Shown: piece after piece, positions 37,172 to 47,020 of the stretch
How positions within the stretch are numbered: position 1 is the stretch's first letter
Layout of the letters: each line of letters opens with the position of its first letter
Source of the DNA: Methylobacterium sp. NEAU K
GTDB lineage: Bacteria > Pseudomonadota > Alphaproteobacteria > Rhizobiales > Beijerinckiaceae
Reading direction: 5' to 3'
NCBI RefSeq assembly: GCF_030700285.1
Contig: NZ_JAUYZJ010000001.1
Coordinates: 269,805-333,804, forward strand
DNA: 64,000 nt
Program-made: the position numbers and the translations under genes
Notes under the pieces: model-generated
Database searches by the model: none
What the model was told of the DNA's origin: nothing
The model's input: the letters and a program-made list of their open reading frames with translations, nothing else

Positions 37172-38261
37172 TCGACTGATAATAATAGCCGCCCCCGTCC
37201 TTCAGCGGGCCTGAGCGCTCCAGTGACCACGCGATCAGGTCGAGCCCGGCCGCCTTCGCCTCCCGGGCATAGGTCGAGGGCTCGATGGCGCCGTCCGCTC
37301 CCGGACGGACCAGCATCCAGAGCGGCGGCGCCAGGATCCGGACGCCCCTGTCGGCCAGCTCGGCCATTCCGGGCTTCCAGGTCTCAGGCTTTTCCGGGTC
37401 GAACCCCTCGGCGGTCTCATCGCGGTCGTCGAGAAGGATCGCCTGACGGCCGAAATCCGGGGCCTTCTCCAGCCAGTACGAGATATCCCGAAGTTGGAAG
37501 CTCTGCGGATAGACATCGGAGGCCGGGATGCCGGCTTGCTTGTATTCGTCGATCAGCTGCTGGGCATACATGTCCTGTGTGTAGCTGCCCTCGAACGGCA
37601 TCGGGACCTGCGGTGCCTTCAGCTCCGGGGTGAACTTGCGCCCCATCCCCTTTACCAGGGCGATGTACTCCTTGTGTGCCATCAGCGTCCCGGTGGTGGC
37701 GTAGAGGTCGGTGCGCCAGCGCGGCGTCGCGTTCATGTAGGCGGAGACCGTGGTGGCGTCCGGATCGGCCGCATCCATCTTGCCGTTGAGCGACTTGAAC
37801 TCGTCCAGCGTCAGGTCGCTGGTGCAGCACTTGGCCGAGGCCTTGCGCCCCGTGGCCCGGTCGGCCGGCTCGAACCCCTGCGTGCATTTCGCCGCGAGTT
37901 GCGGCCGGGCCAGGATGTCGGTGGTCGTGTGCAGGTCGCACTGGCTGTGGCGGCACACGAGCTGTCGGTCCTTGGTGAAGGCCACGTCGCACTCGATGAT
38001 CCCGGCCCCCATGCGATAGGCGGCGAGCAGGCCCTCGCGGGTGTGCTCCGGGAACATCAGGGGCGCCCCCCGGTGCGAGATCGAGAAGGCCCTCGGCGTG
38101 TAGGTCCGGTCGATGCCGCAGGCGGCGAGGCGATCCTTCAGGGGACCGGGCTTCAACTGGTCGACGAGATAGAACGGCCGGGGCCCGAGCTGGGCCGTCT
38201 CTCCGGCTTGGGCCGGGGCACCCGCCAGCGCCAAAGCCAGCACCATCATGATCGCGCGCAT
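37035..38261 (-). CDS. Glycerophosphodiester phosphodiesterase, periplasmic
   Basis: 408 residues with a signal peptide ([17 protein letters not shown]) from the ATG at 38261. GDPD motifs are intact: [15 protein letters not shown] (HRG and E), [20 protein letters not shown] (ExD and catalytic His), later FTPELKAPQ and AWSLERSG. It hydrolyses glycerophosphodiesters to glycerol 3-phosphate plus an alcohol. An insertion of about 60 residues after the HS motif contains four cysteines ([15 protein letters not shown]) and resembles the long GlpQ-like type. No glp transport genes adjoin. Confidence 0.9.
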   Translation of the reverse strand: MRAIMMVLALALAGAPAQAGETAQLGPRPFYLVDQLKPGPLKDRLAACGIDRTYTPRAFSISHRGAPLMFPEHTREGLLAAYRMGAGIIECDVAFTKDRQLVCRHSQCDLHTTTDILARPQLAAKCTQGFEPADRATGRKASAKCCTSDLTLDEFKSLNGKMDAADPDATTVSAYMNATPRWRTDLYATTGTLMAHKEYIALVKGMGRKFTPELKAPQVPMPFEGSYTQDMYAQQLIDEYKQAGIPASDVYPQSFQLRDISYWLEKAPDFGRQAILLDDRDETAEGFDPEKPETWKPGMAELADRGVRILAPPLWMLVRPGADGAIEPSTYAREAKAAGLDLIAWSLERSGPLKDGGGYYYQSIKPVVTGDGDILRLLDVLHGQIGVIGVFSDWPATTTFYADCVGAP

Positions 38262-38459
38262 TGAAGGGCCCCGGGGTTCGCGTCGCCGCCAGAGCATGGT
38301 GCGGAACGATGGAAACCGGGTTTTTGAAAACACCATGCGATGGCAATGCTCTGGGGCGTGCTGCCGGTACCGTGAAGCAGCGGCACGCTGTGGCGCGTGA
38401 CGGTGACAGAGGCGTGAACGCGCCTCGCCGACTCGGAGACTGCATGATAGCTGCGCTTC

Positions 38460-39374
38460 ATGAGCCTCTCCGCGCCGTCCTCTGTCCGCACCACGTCGCG
38501 CTCGGCCGCCACGCTCGCGGGCTTCGGGGCGATCCTGCTGTGGTCGCTGCTCGCCCTGTTCACCGCGGCGTCCGGGGCGGTGCCGCCGTTCCAGCTCGCC
38601 GCGATGACCTTTTTGCTCGGCGGCCTCTGCGGCTGCGCGACCTGGATCGCCCGGCCGGCCCGCGCCCGGGCTCTGCTCCAGCCCTGGCCGGTCTGGCTAC
38701 TCGGAGTCGGCGGCCTGTTCGGCTACCACGCGCTCTATTTCAGCGCGCTGCGCCTCGCGCCGCCGGCCGAGGCGGGGTTGATCAACTATCTCTGGCCCCT
38801 GCTGATCGTCCTGTTCTCCGCCCGGCTCCCGGGATCGGGCGGGTTGCGCGCAGGCCACATCGCGGGGGCGGCACTGGGTCTCGCCGGTGTCGCCGCCCTG
38901 TTCGTCGGCCGGGGCGAGCTCGATTTCGCCGCGGGCGCCCTGCCGGGCTACGCGGCCTCCTTCGCGGCGGCCTTCGTGTGGGCCGGCTATTCCGTGCTCT
39001 CGGCCCGGGTCGGCCAAGTGCCGACCGACACGGTCGCCGGATTCTGCTTGTTCACGGCGGCGCTGAGCCTCGCCTGCCATCTCGCCTTCGAGTCGACGGT
39101 TTGGCCCACCGATTCCGTGCAATGGGGCGCGGTGCTGCTCCTCGGCCTCGGGCCGGTGGGGGCCGCCTTCTATCTCTGGGATATCGGGTGCAAGCGCGGC
39201 GACGTCCGCCTTCTCGGCGTCACCGCCTATGCGGCGCCGGTGCTGTCGACGTTGATCCTGGTGGTGACCGGCTATGCCAGCCCGGGCCCGGCGCTCGCGC
39301 TCGCCTGCCTGCTGATCGTGGCCGGTGCCCTCACGGCCGTGCGGGCCTCGCGCGCCGCTCCGGCCCAGGCCTAG
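38460..39374 (+). CDS. DMT-superfamily EamA transporter (YddG-like)
   Basis: 304 residues with ten hydrophobic helices in two EamA repeats. The first begins [37 protein letters not shown] and the second [48 protein letters not shown] and SYASP-like ends are typical of the aromatic amino acid exporter YddG branch. Substrate specificity is inferred. Its stop overlaps by four bases the stop of the convergent cupin gene. Confidence 0.87.
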   Translation: MSLSAPSSVRTTSRSAATLAGFGAILLWSLLALFTAASGAVPPFQLAAMTFLLGGLCGCATWIARPARARALLQPWPVWLLGVGGLFGYHALYFSALRLAPPAEAGLINYLWPLLIVLFSARLPGSGGLRAGHIAGAALGLAGVAALFVGRGELDFAAGALPGYAASFAAAFVWAGYSVLSARVGQVPTDTVAGFCLFTAALSLACHLAFESTVWPTDSVQWGAVLLLGLGPVGAAFYLWDIGCKRGDVRLLGVTAYAAPVLSTLILVVTGYASPGPALALACLLIVAGALTAVRASRAAPAQA

Positions 39375-39799
39375 CCTCGCGGCGTCGGCCTCCAGTCGGG
39401 CGGTGCCATCTCGAAACCCGAGAACTCGAAGCCCGGCGACACCGTGCAGCCGACCAGCGTCCAGGCGCCGAGGCTGGTGGCGGTCTGCCAATGGCCGGCC
39501 GGCACCACGCATTGCGGGCGCTGCCCGGCAGCGAGGTTCGGCCCGAGATGCTGGGCGGTGGCATCGTGCCCGTTCGGGCTCGTGGTGATCACCAGGGGCG
39601 CGCCGGCATGCCAGTGCCAGATCTCGGTGGCGTCGACCCGGTGCCACGCCGAGACCTCGCCGAGATCGAGCAGGAAGTAGATCGCGGTGCCGACCGAGCG
39701 ACCGTCCACCATGCGGGGATCGCGAAACGTCTCGCGGTAATGGCCGCCCTCCGGATGCGGCTTCAGCCCCAGGGTCGCGATCACCTCGGCCGCCTTCAT
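39371..39799 (-). CDS. Cupin-superfamily protein (DUF985)
   Basis: 142 residues. The DUF985 pattern is clear: LKPHPEGGHYRETFRDP, AIYFLLDLGEVSAWHRVDATEIWHWHAGAPL (conserved HR..EIWH metal-site region), VVPAGHWQTA and LVGCTVSPGFEFSGFEMA. It is a single-domain cupin with unknown substrate. Related proteins have been linked to sugar-epimerase-like folds. The start at 39799 is preferred because GAGAGG precedes it. Confidence 0.88.
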   Translation of the reverse strand: MKAAEVIATLGLKPHPEGGHYRETFRDPRMVDGRSVGTAIYFLLDLGEVSAWHRVDATEIWHWHAGAPLVITTSPNGHDATAQHLGPNLAAGQRPQCVVPAGHWQTATSLGAWTLVGCTVSPGFEFSGFEMAPPDWRPTPRG

Positions 39800-39899
39800 G
39801 GTTCCGCCTCTCCGCACGCCGGCACCGGGGCATCCTGCCCGCGGCTTGCCGGCACTTGGCGCTGATGGTACCGGCCGAAAACCCTCAAGGTCCGAAAAA

Positions 39900-40523
39900 A
39901 TGGCGACCCCGATCGTACGCTTCCACCGTGGCGACCTGCCTGCCGATTACGAGGCCGGTCCGGCGGTGGCCATCGACACCGAGACGCTGGGCCTCAACCC
40001 GCACCGGGACCGTCTCTGCGTGGTGCAGCTCTCCACCGGCGACGGCACCGCCGACGTGGTCCAGATCCCGCGCGGCGCCCCGGAGCCGGTGGTGCTGAAG
40101 CGCGTCCTGGCGGATCCCGGGGTGCTGAAGATCTTCCATTTCGCCCGGTTCGACGTGGCGGTCCTGTACAAGGCCCTCGGGGTGATGCCGGTGCCGGTCT
40201 ATTGCACCAAGATCGCCTCGAAGCTCGCCCGGACCTACACCGACCGCCACGGCCTCAAGGATGTGGTCCGCGAACTCGTGGGCGTGGACCTGTCCAAGCA
40301 GCAGCAATCCTCCGATTGGGGCGCCCAGACCCTGTCCCAGGCGCAGCTCGACTACGCGGCGTCCGACGTGCTCCACCTACACGCGGCCCGGGAGCGGCTC
40401 GACGCGATGCTGGCCCGCGAGGGCCGCGCCGATCTAGCCGCGTCCTGCTTCGCCTTCCTGCCGACCCGCGCCCGCCTGGACCTCGACGGCTGGCCCGAGA
40501 CCGACATCTTCGCGCACACTTGA
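39900..40523 (+). CDS. rnd: Ribonuclease D (short form)
   Basis: 207 residues containing only the DEDDy 3'-5' exonuclease domain. The motifs are VAIDTETLGLN (Exo I), FHFARFDVAVLY (Exo II, with HxARFD) and DYAASDVLHLHAARERLD (Exo III, Y..SD). The HRDC domains of the long E. coli enzyme are absent, as is common for the alphaproteobacterial paralogue. Its likely role is tRNA or small-RNA 3'-end trimming. It stands alone between the cupin and VOC genes. Confidence 0.88.
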   Translation: MATPIVRFHRGDLPADYEAGPAVAIDTETLGLNPHRDRLCVVQLSTGDGTADVVQIPRGAPEPVVLKRVLADPGVLKIFHFARFDVAVLYKALGVMPVPVYCTKIASKLARTYTDRHGLKDVVRELVGVDLSKQQQSSDWGAQTLSQAQLDYAASDVLHLHAARERLDAMLAREGRADLAASCFAFLPTRARLDLDGWPETDIFAHT

Positions 40524-40690
40524 GCGGACGGTGCGGCCGTACGCGATTCCTGTGCGGAGTGAGACTTTCCGGTCACCGCATCGCGCTACGCGGCTGCTAG
40601 GTTTTCCGCGCCGGGGCCTCCGAGTCCCGGCTAGGCCCTCCTCACCGGTCACCCACCCGATCAGGCCGGCGAGGAGGGTCCGTCGAGCGC

Positions 40691-41329
40691 TCAGGTCAGC
40701 GTCCGCAGGCCGGACGGCGTCGTGATCCGGGCCGAGTAGCGGGGGAGGGCACCCCGTACGAGACGCGGCGGGTCGACGAGGCCGAGTCCCACATGGAGCG
40801 CGACCACGCCATCCGGATCCGGATGCGTCAGGTCCACCTCCTCAAGGCGGGCACCCAGATCCGGTATCGTTCGGGCGGGATTGCCGCTCGGTCCCCAATC
40901 CATCACGCAGGGCGCGGCCCCGTCCGCCGGCCACGCCCCGTCGGATCGCAGGCCGAAGCGCCAGGACAGGGCGCCACGGGTCATCGTGGCAGCCTCGCCG
41001 AGCAGGTCGCGCTGGGCGGCGAGCACGCCGTCGAGATCGTCCGTGCGGGCCACGAACCCGCGCAGACGCCGGCCCGCCTCCCAGTCCGCCCGTACCCGTG
41101 CCGGGTCGCCGAGGCCGAACCAGCGGGCGCGGGGCGGGACGGGCGCCTCGGGATCCACGGCGATCACCTCCAGGAACACGGCCTCGCCGAGGCGGAGCAG
41201 GTGGTTGCGGGTGCCCATCTCGGGATGGCGCCCGCCCTCCGGCATGTCGAGGCCGAGGCAGTCCCGGACATGCGCCACGCCCTCCGCGAGATCGGGCGCG
41301 ACGACGACGAGGTGGTCGAGGGTCAGCAT
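40691..41329 (-). CDS. VOC-family protein (glyoxalase-like domain)
   Basis: 212 residues from the ATG at 41329, which has GGAG upstream. It starts LTLDHLVVVAPDLAEGVAHVRDCLGLDMPEGGRHPEMGTRNHLLRLGEAVFLEVIAVDP, the glyoxalase-like (Glyoxalase_3 type) fold with the H and E metal-ligand positions. The second half has ALSWRFGLRSDG and FMDWG-like CVMDWGPSGNPA. The enzymatic role is unknown. The long upstream extension of the frame enters the inverted-repeat element and is not coding. Confidence 0.82.
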   Translation of the reverse strand: MLTLDHLVVVAPDLAEGVAHVRDCLGLDMPEGGRHPEMGTRNHLLRLGEAVFLEVIAVDPEAPVPPRARWFGLGDPARVRADWEAGRRLRGFVARTDDLDGVLAAQRDLLGEAATMTRGALSWRFGLRSDGAWPADGAAPCVMDWGPSGNPARTIPDLGARLEEVDLTHPDPDGVVALHVGLGLVDPPRLVRGALPRYSARITTPSGLRTLT

Positions 41330-41401
41330 GCGGGCGGGCTCCAAGGGTCCATTCGAGCTGACGATCTCGGTGAGCCGACGTTCGAAGACGGACGCATCTC
41401 C

Positions 41402-41530
41402 CACACGCTCCTTCATCCTGAGGTGCTGCGCAGCAGCCTCAAAGGAGCCCTCCAGAAGTCTTCCCGTTCCCTGGAGTCCTTCGTCGAGGCCTCCGCTTCG
41501 CTGCGGCGCCTCAGGATGAGGGAGCGTGTG
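41402..41530. repeat. Intergenic inverted-repeat element, copy 2
   Basis: Arms of 24 bases (41402-41425 and 41507-41530) are complementary at 22 positions and contain the TCATCCTGAGG core, with about 80 bases between them. The arms share the core with the element at 9462. It lies between the VOC gene and glnA in a 375-base gap that is otherwise empty except for the glnA terminator. Confidence 0.75.
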
Positions 41531-41629
41531 GCAGGTCCCGGGGCCAGGCGGACTTGTCCGGGTGTAGGGCGGGGGCTTCCCGATCACCGCCGCGTCCGGC
41601 GAAAACGAAAATCCGGTACGGCGGGCGAC

Positions 41630-41662
41630 AAAACGGCCGAAGCCCCGCGAGAGGCCCCGGCC
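41630..41662 (-). terminator. Probable glnA terminator
   Basis: On the minus strand, GGCCGGGGCC..GGGGCTTCGGCCG folds into a stem of about ten pairs (two G-T) followed by TTTTG, roughly 40 bases after the glnA stop. Confidence 0.55.
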
Positions 41663-41704
41663 TTAGGAGTGCGGTGCCGAACGGAATGCTCGGCCCCGCT
41701 CACA

Positions 41705-43114
41705 TCACAGCGAATAGTACTGCACGAACTCGATCGGGTGCGGGGTCATCTCGTAGCGCAGCACCTCGGTCATCTTCAGCTCGATGAACGAGTCGATCTG
41801 GTCGTCCGTGAACACGCCGCCCTCCTTGAGGAAGGTGCGGTCCTTGTCGAGGCTGGTCAGCGCCTCGCGGAGTGAGCCGCACACGGTCGGGATCTTCTTC
41901 AGCTCCCGCGGCGGCAGCTCGTAGAGATCCTTGTCCATGGCCGGACCCGGATCAATCTTGTTGCGGATGCCGTCGAGGCCGGCCATCAGCAGGGCCGAGA
42001 AGGCCAGGTACGGGTTCGCCATCGGATCGGGGAAGCGGACCTCGACGCGCTTGGCGTTCGGGCTCTTGGTCCACGGGATCCGGCAGGAGGCCGAGCGGTT
42101 GCGCGCCGAGTAGGCGAGCAGCACCGGCGCCTCGTAACCCGGCACCAGCCGCTTGTAGGAGTTGGTCGACGGGTTGGTGAAGGCGTTGAGCGCCTTGGCG
42201 TGCCGGATGATGCCGCCGATGTACCAGAGGCATTCCTGAGAGAGCCCGGCATACTTGTCGCCGGCGAAGACCGGCTTGCCGTCCTTCCAGATCGACTGAT
42301 GCACGTGCATCCCCGAGCCGTTGTCGCCGTAGACGGGCTTGGGCATGAAAGTCGCCGACTTGCCGTAGCTCTGCGCGACGTTGTGGATGCAATACTTGTA
42401 AATCTGCATGTGGTCGGCGAGCTTGGTCAGCACGTCGAACTTCATGCCGAGCTCGTGCTGGGCCGAGGCCACCTCGTGGTGGTGCTTCTCGACCTTCACG
42501 CCCATCGACTGCATGGCCGCGAGCATCTCACCGCGCATGTCCTGGGCCGAATCCTGCGGCGGGACCGGGAAGTAGCCGCCCTTGGTCTGGACCCGGTGGC
42601 CGAGGTTGCCGCCCTCGTAATCGGTGAAGCCGTTGGTCGGCAGCTCGGTTGAATCCAGCTCGAAGCCGGTGCGGTACGGATCGGCGGCGAACTTCACGTC
42701 GTCGAACACGAAGAACTCGGCCTCGGGGCCGACATAGATCGTGTCGCCGATCCCGGTCTGCTGCAGGTAGGCCTCGGCGCGCTTGGCGGTGCCGCGGGGG
42801 TCGCGGGAATAGGGCTCGCCGGTGGCGGGCTCCAGCACGTCGCACACGATCGACATGGTCGCGGCGGAGAAGAACGGGTCCAGACAGGCCGTGGAGGGGT
42901 CCGGCATCAGCAGCATGTCGGACTCGTTGATCGCCTTCCAGCCGGCGATCGACGACCCGTCGAACATCGTGCCTTCGGCGAAGATCTCGTCATCGATGAG
43001 CGACACGTCGAACGTGACGTGCTGCCACTTGCCGCGCGGGTCGGTGAACCGGAAGTCCACGTAGCGCACGTCGTTGTCCCGGATCGTCTTAAGCACCTCG
43101 GCCGCAGTCGTCAT
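41705..43114 (-). CDS. glnA: Glutamine synthetase type I
   Basis: 469 residues, canonical GSI length. The motifs are [56 protein letters not shown] and [10 protein letters not shown]. The adenylylation tyrosine lies in [14 protein letters not shown]. It makes glutamine from glutamate, ammonia and ATP and is expected to be controlled by GlnE adenylylation and PII. The ATG at 43114 (MTTAAEVL) is chosen over one nine bases upstream, because GGAGG has correct spacing only for the former and abuts the latter. Confidence 0.97.
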   Translation of the reverse strand: MTTAAEVLKTIRDNDVRYVDFRFTDPRGKWQHVTFDVSLIDDEIFAEGTMFDGSSIAGWKAINESDMLLMPDPSTACLDPFFSAATMSIVCDVLEPATGEPYSRDPRGTAKRAEAYLQQTGIGDTIYVGPEAEFFVFDDVKFAADPYRTGFELDSTELPTNGFTDYEGGNLGHRVQTKGGYFPVPPQDSAQDMRGEMLAAMQSMGVKVEKHHHEVASAQHELGMKFDVLTKLADHMQIYKYCIHNVAQSYGKSATFMPKPVYGDNGSGMHVHQSIWKDGKPVFAGDKYAGLSQECLWYIGGIIRHAKALNAFTNPSTNSYKRLVPGYEAPVLLAYSARNRSASCRIPWTKSPNAKRVEVRFPDPMANPYLAFSALLMAGLDGIRNKIDPGPAMDKDLYELPPRELKKIPTVCGSLREALTSLDKDRTFLKEGGVFTDDQIDSFIELKMTEVLRYEMTPHPIEFVQYYSL

Positions 43115-43449
43115 GGTGGGCATCCTCCAGGATCTCTTCGGGAAATTCGCTCGACGCGGTCGCACCGTCCGGCCACGTCGGCCGCGCCGCTTGATATCCG
43201 TCGCTGGGTCGCCTTGCCACCCGCGCGCCGCCCGATTCACCCGTCGGACGGGACGATCGGCGTCCATTGCCGCCCGCTCTCGGTTCCGTGATCGCAAAAA
43301 TGGGGCCCGACGGCCGGCACGGCCGGATTTGGGAGCGCTCCTGGCATGCTCCATGCAAAAGCGGCAGCGGCCGTCGAGACGGCGGCAAGCCGTTCGCGTC
43401 GCCCGGGGATTGACCAGGTCGCGCATCTACAACGGACGAGAGAACCGGA
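43115..43449. promoter_or_regulatory. Divergent glnA-glnII control region
   Basis: A 335-base region between the two glutamine synthetase genes. It holds the sigma-54 promoter of glnII (separate entry). The glnA promoter must also lie here, but I cannot pick it out. I see no clear NtrC dyad of the TGCACC..GGTGCA type. Confidence 0.6.
43342..43357 (+). promoter_or_regulatory. Sigma-54 (-24/-12) promoter of glnII
   Basis: TGGCATGCTCCATGCA has invariant GG and GC separated by exactly ten bases and differs little from TGGCACRNNNNTTGCW. It lies about 93 bases before the glnII ATG. Sigma-54 with NtrC is the known control of glnII in rhizobia, so transcription should rise under nitrogen limitation. 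Confidence 0.82.
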
Positions 43450-44484
43450 ATGACGAAATATAAGCTCGAGTACATATGGCTCGACGGGTACACGCCGACC
43501 CCGAATCTCCGCGGTAAGACGCAGATCAAGGAATTCGACAGCTTCCCGACCCTCGAGCAGCTCCCGATGTGGGGCTTCGACGGCTCGTCAACGAAGCAGG
43601 CCGAGGGCGGCAGCTCCGACTGCATGCTCAAGCCCGTGCGCCATTTCCCTGACCCGGCCCGCAAGAACGGCGTCCTGGTCCTGTGCGAAGTGATGATGCC
43701 GGACGGCAAGACCCCGCACGAGTCGAACAAGCGCGCGACCATCCTGGACGATGCGGGCGCCTGGTTCGGCTTCGAGCAGGAGTACTTTCTGTATAAGGAC
43801 GGCCGCCCGCTCGGCTTCCCGGCCAGCGGATATCCCGCCCCGCAGGGGCCGTACTACACCGGCGTCGGCTATTCGAACGTCGGCGACGTCGCCCGCAAGA
43901 TCGTCGAGGAACACCTCGACCTCTGCCTCGAGGCCGGCATCAACCACGAGGGCATCAACGCCGAGGTGGCCAAGGGCCAGTGGGAATTCCAGATCTTCGG
44001 CAAGGGCTCCAAGAAGGCCGCCGACGAGATGTGGATGGCCCGCTACCTCCTGCAGCGCCTCTGCGAGACCTACGGCATCGACGTCGAGTACCACTGCAAG
44101 CCGCTCGGCGACACCGACTGGAACGGCTCGGGCATGCACTGCAACTTCTCGACCGCGTTCATGCGCGAGCATGGCGGCAAGGCGTATTTCGAGAAGCTCA
44201 TGGACGCGTTCAAGAACGCCCGCGAGGAGCACATCGCCGTCTACGGTCCTGACAACCACATGCGCCTGACCGGCAAGCACGAGACCGCCTCGATCCACGA
44301 GTTCTCGTACGGCGTTGCCGACCGCGGCGCCTCGATCCGCGTGCCGCATTCCTTCGTGAACAACGGCTACAAGGGCTATCTCGAGGATCGCCGCCCGAAC
44401 TCTCAGGGCGACCCCTACCAGATCGCCTCGCAGGTGCTGAAGACGATCTCGTCAGTGCCGACCGAGGCCGCCGCCGCCGCCTGA
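43450..44484 (+). CDS. glnII: Glutamine synthetase type II
   Basis: 344 residues, the eukaryote-like GSII of rhizobia and relatives. Motifs are YIWLDGYTP.PNLRGKT, PMWGFDGSSTKQAEG, WFGFEQEYFLYKDGRPLGFP, GINAEVAKGQWEFQIFG, GSGMHCNFST and DNHMRLTGKHETASIHEFSYGVADRGASIRVP. There is no adenylylation site, so control is transcriptional, which fits the sigma-54 promoter upstream. It is divergent from glnA. A hairpin follows (44520-44545). Confidence 0.97.
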   Translation: MTKYKLEYIWLDGYTPTPNLRGKTQIKEFDSFPTLEQLPMWGFDGSSTKQAEGGSSDCMLKPVRHFPDPARKNGVLVLCEVMMPDGKTPHESNKRATILDDAGAWFGFEQEYFLYKDGRPLGFPASGYPAPQGPYYTGVGYSNVGDVARKIVEEHLDLCLEAGINHEGINAEVAKGQWEFQIFGKGSKKAADEMWMARYLLQRLCETYGIDVEYHCKPLGDTDWNGSGMHCNFSTAFMREHGGKAYFEKLMDAFKNAREEHIAVYGPDNHMRLTGKHETASIHEFSYGVADRGASIRVPHSFVNNGYKGYLEDRRPNSQGDPYQIASQVLKTISSVPTEAAAAA

Positions 44485-44519
44485 AGCGTGGAGCCCAGGC
44501 TTCCCCCATCGAAGACCGA

Positions 44520-44545
44520 GAAGCCGGGTCCTCGTGCCCGGCTTC
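44520..44545 (+). terminator. Terminator hairpin after glnII
   Basis: GAAGCCGGG (44520-44528) and CCCGGCTTC (44537-44545) form a perfect 9-bp stem with an 8-base loop, about 35 bases after the stop. The T tract is weak (gccgttt). Confidence 0.55.
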
Positions 44546-44570
44546 GCCGTTTGCGGGATGGCGGGGCCGC

Positions 44571-44753
44571 TCACGGGCGACGCGGGCGCTCGTCCTCGCG
44601 GATCGCGGCCTCGTGGTACCAGGCGCCGCCGCCCAAGCTCGGTGCTGCGCGCAGCGGCTTGGCCTCCTCGATCGCCCGGGGCGCGATGCGCGGGCGCCGG
44701 AAGGCGGACAGATCGTAGATCTTGGCGGTCTCGCGCACGTCGATATCGGCCAT
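44571..44753 (-). CDS. DUF2735-like small protein next to glnII
   Basis: 60 residues from the ATG at 44753, with GGAGGA at ideal spacing. The sequence MADIDVRETAKIYDLSAFRRPRIAP contains the ETAKIY-type N-terminal motif of DUF2735, a short family found beside glnII in many Hyphomicrobiales. The remaining part is basic, ending GGGAWYHEAAIREDERPRRP. Function unknown. The position suggests a nitrogen-regulated role. It converges on glnII and is followed by nothing on its own strand for about 1.4 kb. Confidence 0.7.
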   Translation of the reverse strand: MADIDVRETAKIYDLSAFRRPRIAPRAIEEAKPLRAAPSLGGGAWYHEAAIREDERPRRP

Positions 44754-44980
44754 CGCACATTCCTCCAGCGTGAGATCGAAGCGGCCGTTCCGGCCGTCCG
44801 TTCCAGAGGATGTGGGGTGCCGAACGTGACGCTCCATGGCCGGAGGCGCAGATGCCGGACATTCGTGCAGCGCGCATTCTTGGGCAGCACGGACGAAAAG
44901 CGGGAAATTCGCGCGAGAATGCGGGCCTTTTTCGGGGGAGGACGCCCAGTCCGCGGGCCCGGAGCCGCGCGGATCGGCCG

Positions 44981-45427
<447 letters not shown>

Positions 45428-45508
45428 CTACGCACATCCTTCGGGCTTTCAGTGAAATTGTGGCGCATTTTTAATCAGTGCGTGGTCGGTGCACGGGCAG
45501 AGGCGGAG

Positions 45509-47020
45509 ATGAGCATGCGGTTGCTGACGGTTGCGGCGATGCGGCGGGTCGATGAGACGGCGATCAACGGCGGAATCTCGGGTCTGACCCTCATGGAGGC
45601 CGCCGGTGCCGCGGTTGCCGCGCGCGCCGCGGCGCGGCTGCCCGAAGGCGGACGGGTAGTCGTCCTGTGCGGACCGGGCAACAACGGAGGCGACGGATTC
45701 GTGGCTGCCCGCAAGCTGACGGAGCGTGGCTACGCGGTCGACCTTTTCCTGCTCGGGGACCGTGTTGCGCTCAAGGGCGACGCCGCCCTGGCGGCACGAG
45801 CCTGGACAGGCCCGGTCCAGGGGGCCGGGCACGCTGCGCTCCCGCCCTGCGACCTCGTGATCGACGCCCTGTTCGGGGCGGGCCTGTCTCGCGACCTCGA
45901 CGGCCCGGCCCGGGCCCTGGTCGAAGCCGTGAATGCGAGCGGCCGTCCGGTGCTCGCCGTCGACGTGCCGAGCGGGCTCGACGGCGATACCGGTGCCGTG
46001 CGCGGCGTCGCGATCCGCGCCGTGGAGACCGTGACCTTCGTGGCGTTCAAGCCGGGGCATGTGCTGCAGCCCGGGCGCGGCCTCTGCGGCCACCTGCATC
46101 TGGCCGACATCGGGGCGGGGGATGCGGCGCTGGAGGCCGGCCTCGCTGCCTGCACGCCGCCGCTCTACCGGAACGGGCCGACCCTTTGGGCGCACACCTT
46201 CCCCCGCCTGACCGGCGAGAGCCACAAGTACACCCGGGGGCACGCCCTGGTGCTGTCGGGGCCCGCCACGAAGACCGGTGCGGCCCGGCTCGCCGCGCGC
46301 GGCGCCCTGCGGGCCGGTGCCGGCCTGGTCACGGTCGCGTCACCGGACTCGGCTCTGGCCGAGAACGCCGCCCACCTCACGGCGATCATGCTGCGTCCCA
46401 GTGAGACCGCGGACGACCTCGACGACCTGCTCACCGACGAGCGCCTCAACGTCGTCCTGGCCGGCCCCGGCCTCGGCACCGGCGAGGCCACGCGCGAGCG
46501 CGTCGCGGTGGCAGCTGCCGCAGGCCGAGGCCTCGTCCTCGATGCCGATGCCCTGACGAGCTTCGCCGGACAGGCGCCGCTTCTCGCCGCACATATCGCC
46601 GACGGGCAGGCGCGCGCAGTGCTCACCCCGCATGCCGGTGAGTTCGCGCGGCTCTTCAGCGGGACTGAGGCTGCCGCCGAAGAGGCCGACAAGGTCGCCC
46701 GCACCCGCGCGGCGGCCGCGCTGGCCGGCGCCGTCGTGGTGCTGAAGGGGGCCGATACGGTGATCGCGAGCCCCGACGGGCGCGCGGCGATCAACGACCA
46801 CGGCAGCCCCTACCTGGGGACCGCCGGCTCCGGCGACGTGCTCGGCGGCCTGATCGCCGGGCTGCTCGCCCAGGGCATGCCGCCCTTCGAGGCTGCCGCC
46901 GCCGGCGTGTGGCTCCACGGGGATGCCGGCCTGCGCCACGGGCCCGGCCTGATCGCGGAGGACATTCCCGAGTTGATGCCCGCCGTGCTGAGAGATCTCT
47001 CCGAAGCGGCGCTCAGGTGA
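45509..47020 (+). CDS. nnr: Bifunctional NAD(P)H-hydrate epimerase/ADP-dependent dehydratase
   Basis: 503 residues, fusing NnrE and NnrD. The N-terminal epimerase (about 1-215) has MRRVDETAI, LMEAAGAAVA, VVVLCGPGNNGGDGFVAARKL and VDVPSGLDGDTG. The C-terminal carbohydrate-kinase-like dehydratase has GHALVLSGPATKTGAARLAARGALRAGAGLVTVA, AVLTPHAGEFARLF and GTAGSGDVLGGLIAGLLAQG with the catalytic Asp. It repairs damaged hydrated NADH/NADPH. The gene is commonly next to glnB in this order. AGAGG precedes the ATG at 45509. It overlaps the convergent next gene by 8 bases. Confidence 0.95.
   Translation: MSMRLLTVAAMRRVDETAINGGISGLTLMEAAGAAVAARAAARLPEGGRVVVLCGPGNNGGDGFVAARKLTERGYAVDLFLLGDRVALKGDAALAARAWTGPVQGAGHAALPPCDLVIDALFGAGLSRDLDGPARALVEAVNASGRPVLAVDVPSGLDGDTGAVRGVAIRAVETVTFVAFKPGHVLQPGRGLCGHLHLADIGAGDAALEAGLAACTPPLYRNGPTLWAHTFPRLTGESHKYTRGHALVLSGPATKTGAARLAARGALRAGAGLVTVASPDSALAENAAHLTAIMLRPSETADDLDDLLTDERLNVVLAGPGLGTGEATRERVAVAAAAGRGLVLDADALTSFAGQAPLLAAHIADGQARAVLTPHAGEFARLFSGTEAAAEEADKVARTRAAAALAGAVVVLKGADTVIASPDGRAAINDHGSPYLGTAGSGDVLGGLIAGLLAQGMPPFEAAAAGVWLHGDAGLRHGPGLIAEDIPELMPAVLRDLSEAALR

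Noticed and set aside
43115..43449. Upstream extension of glnA to positions near 43426
   Set aside because: The added N-terminus is Arg-rich and unlike any glutamine synthetase; the ribosome site fixes the start at 43114.
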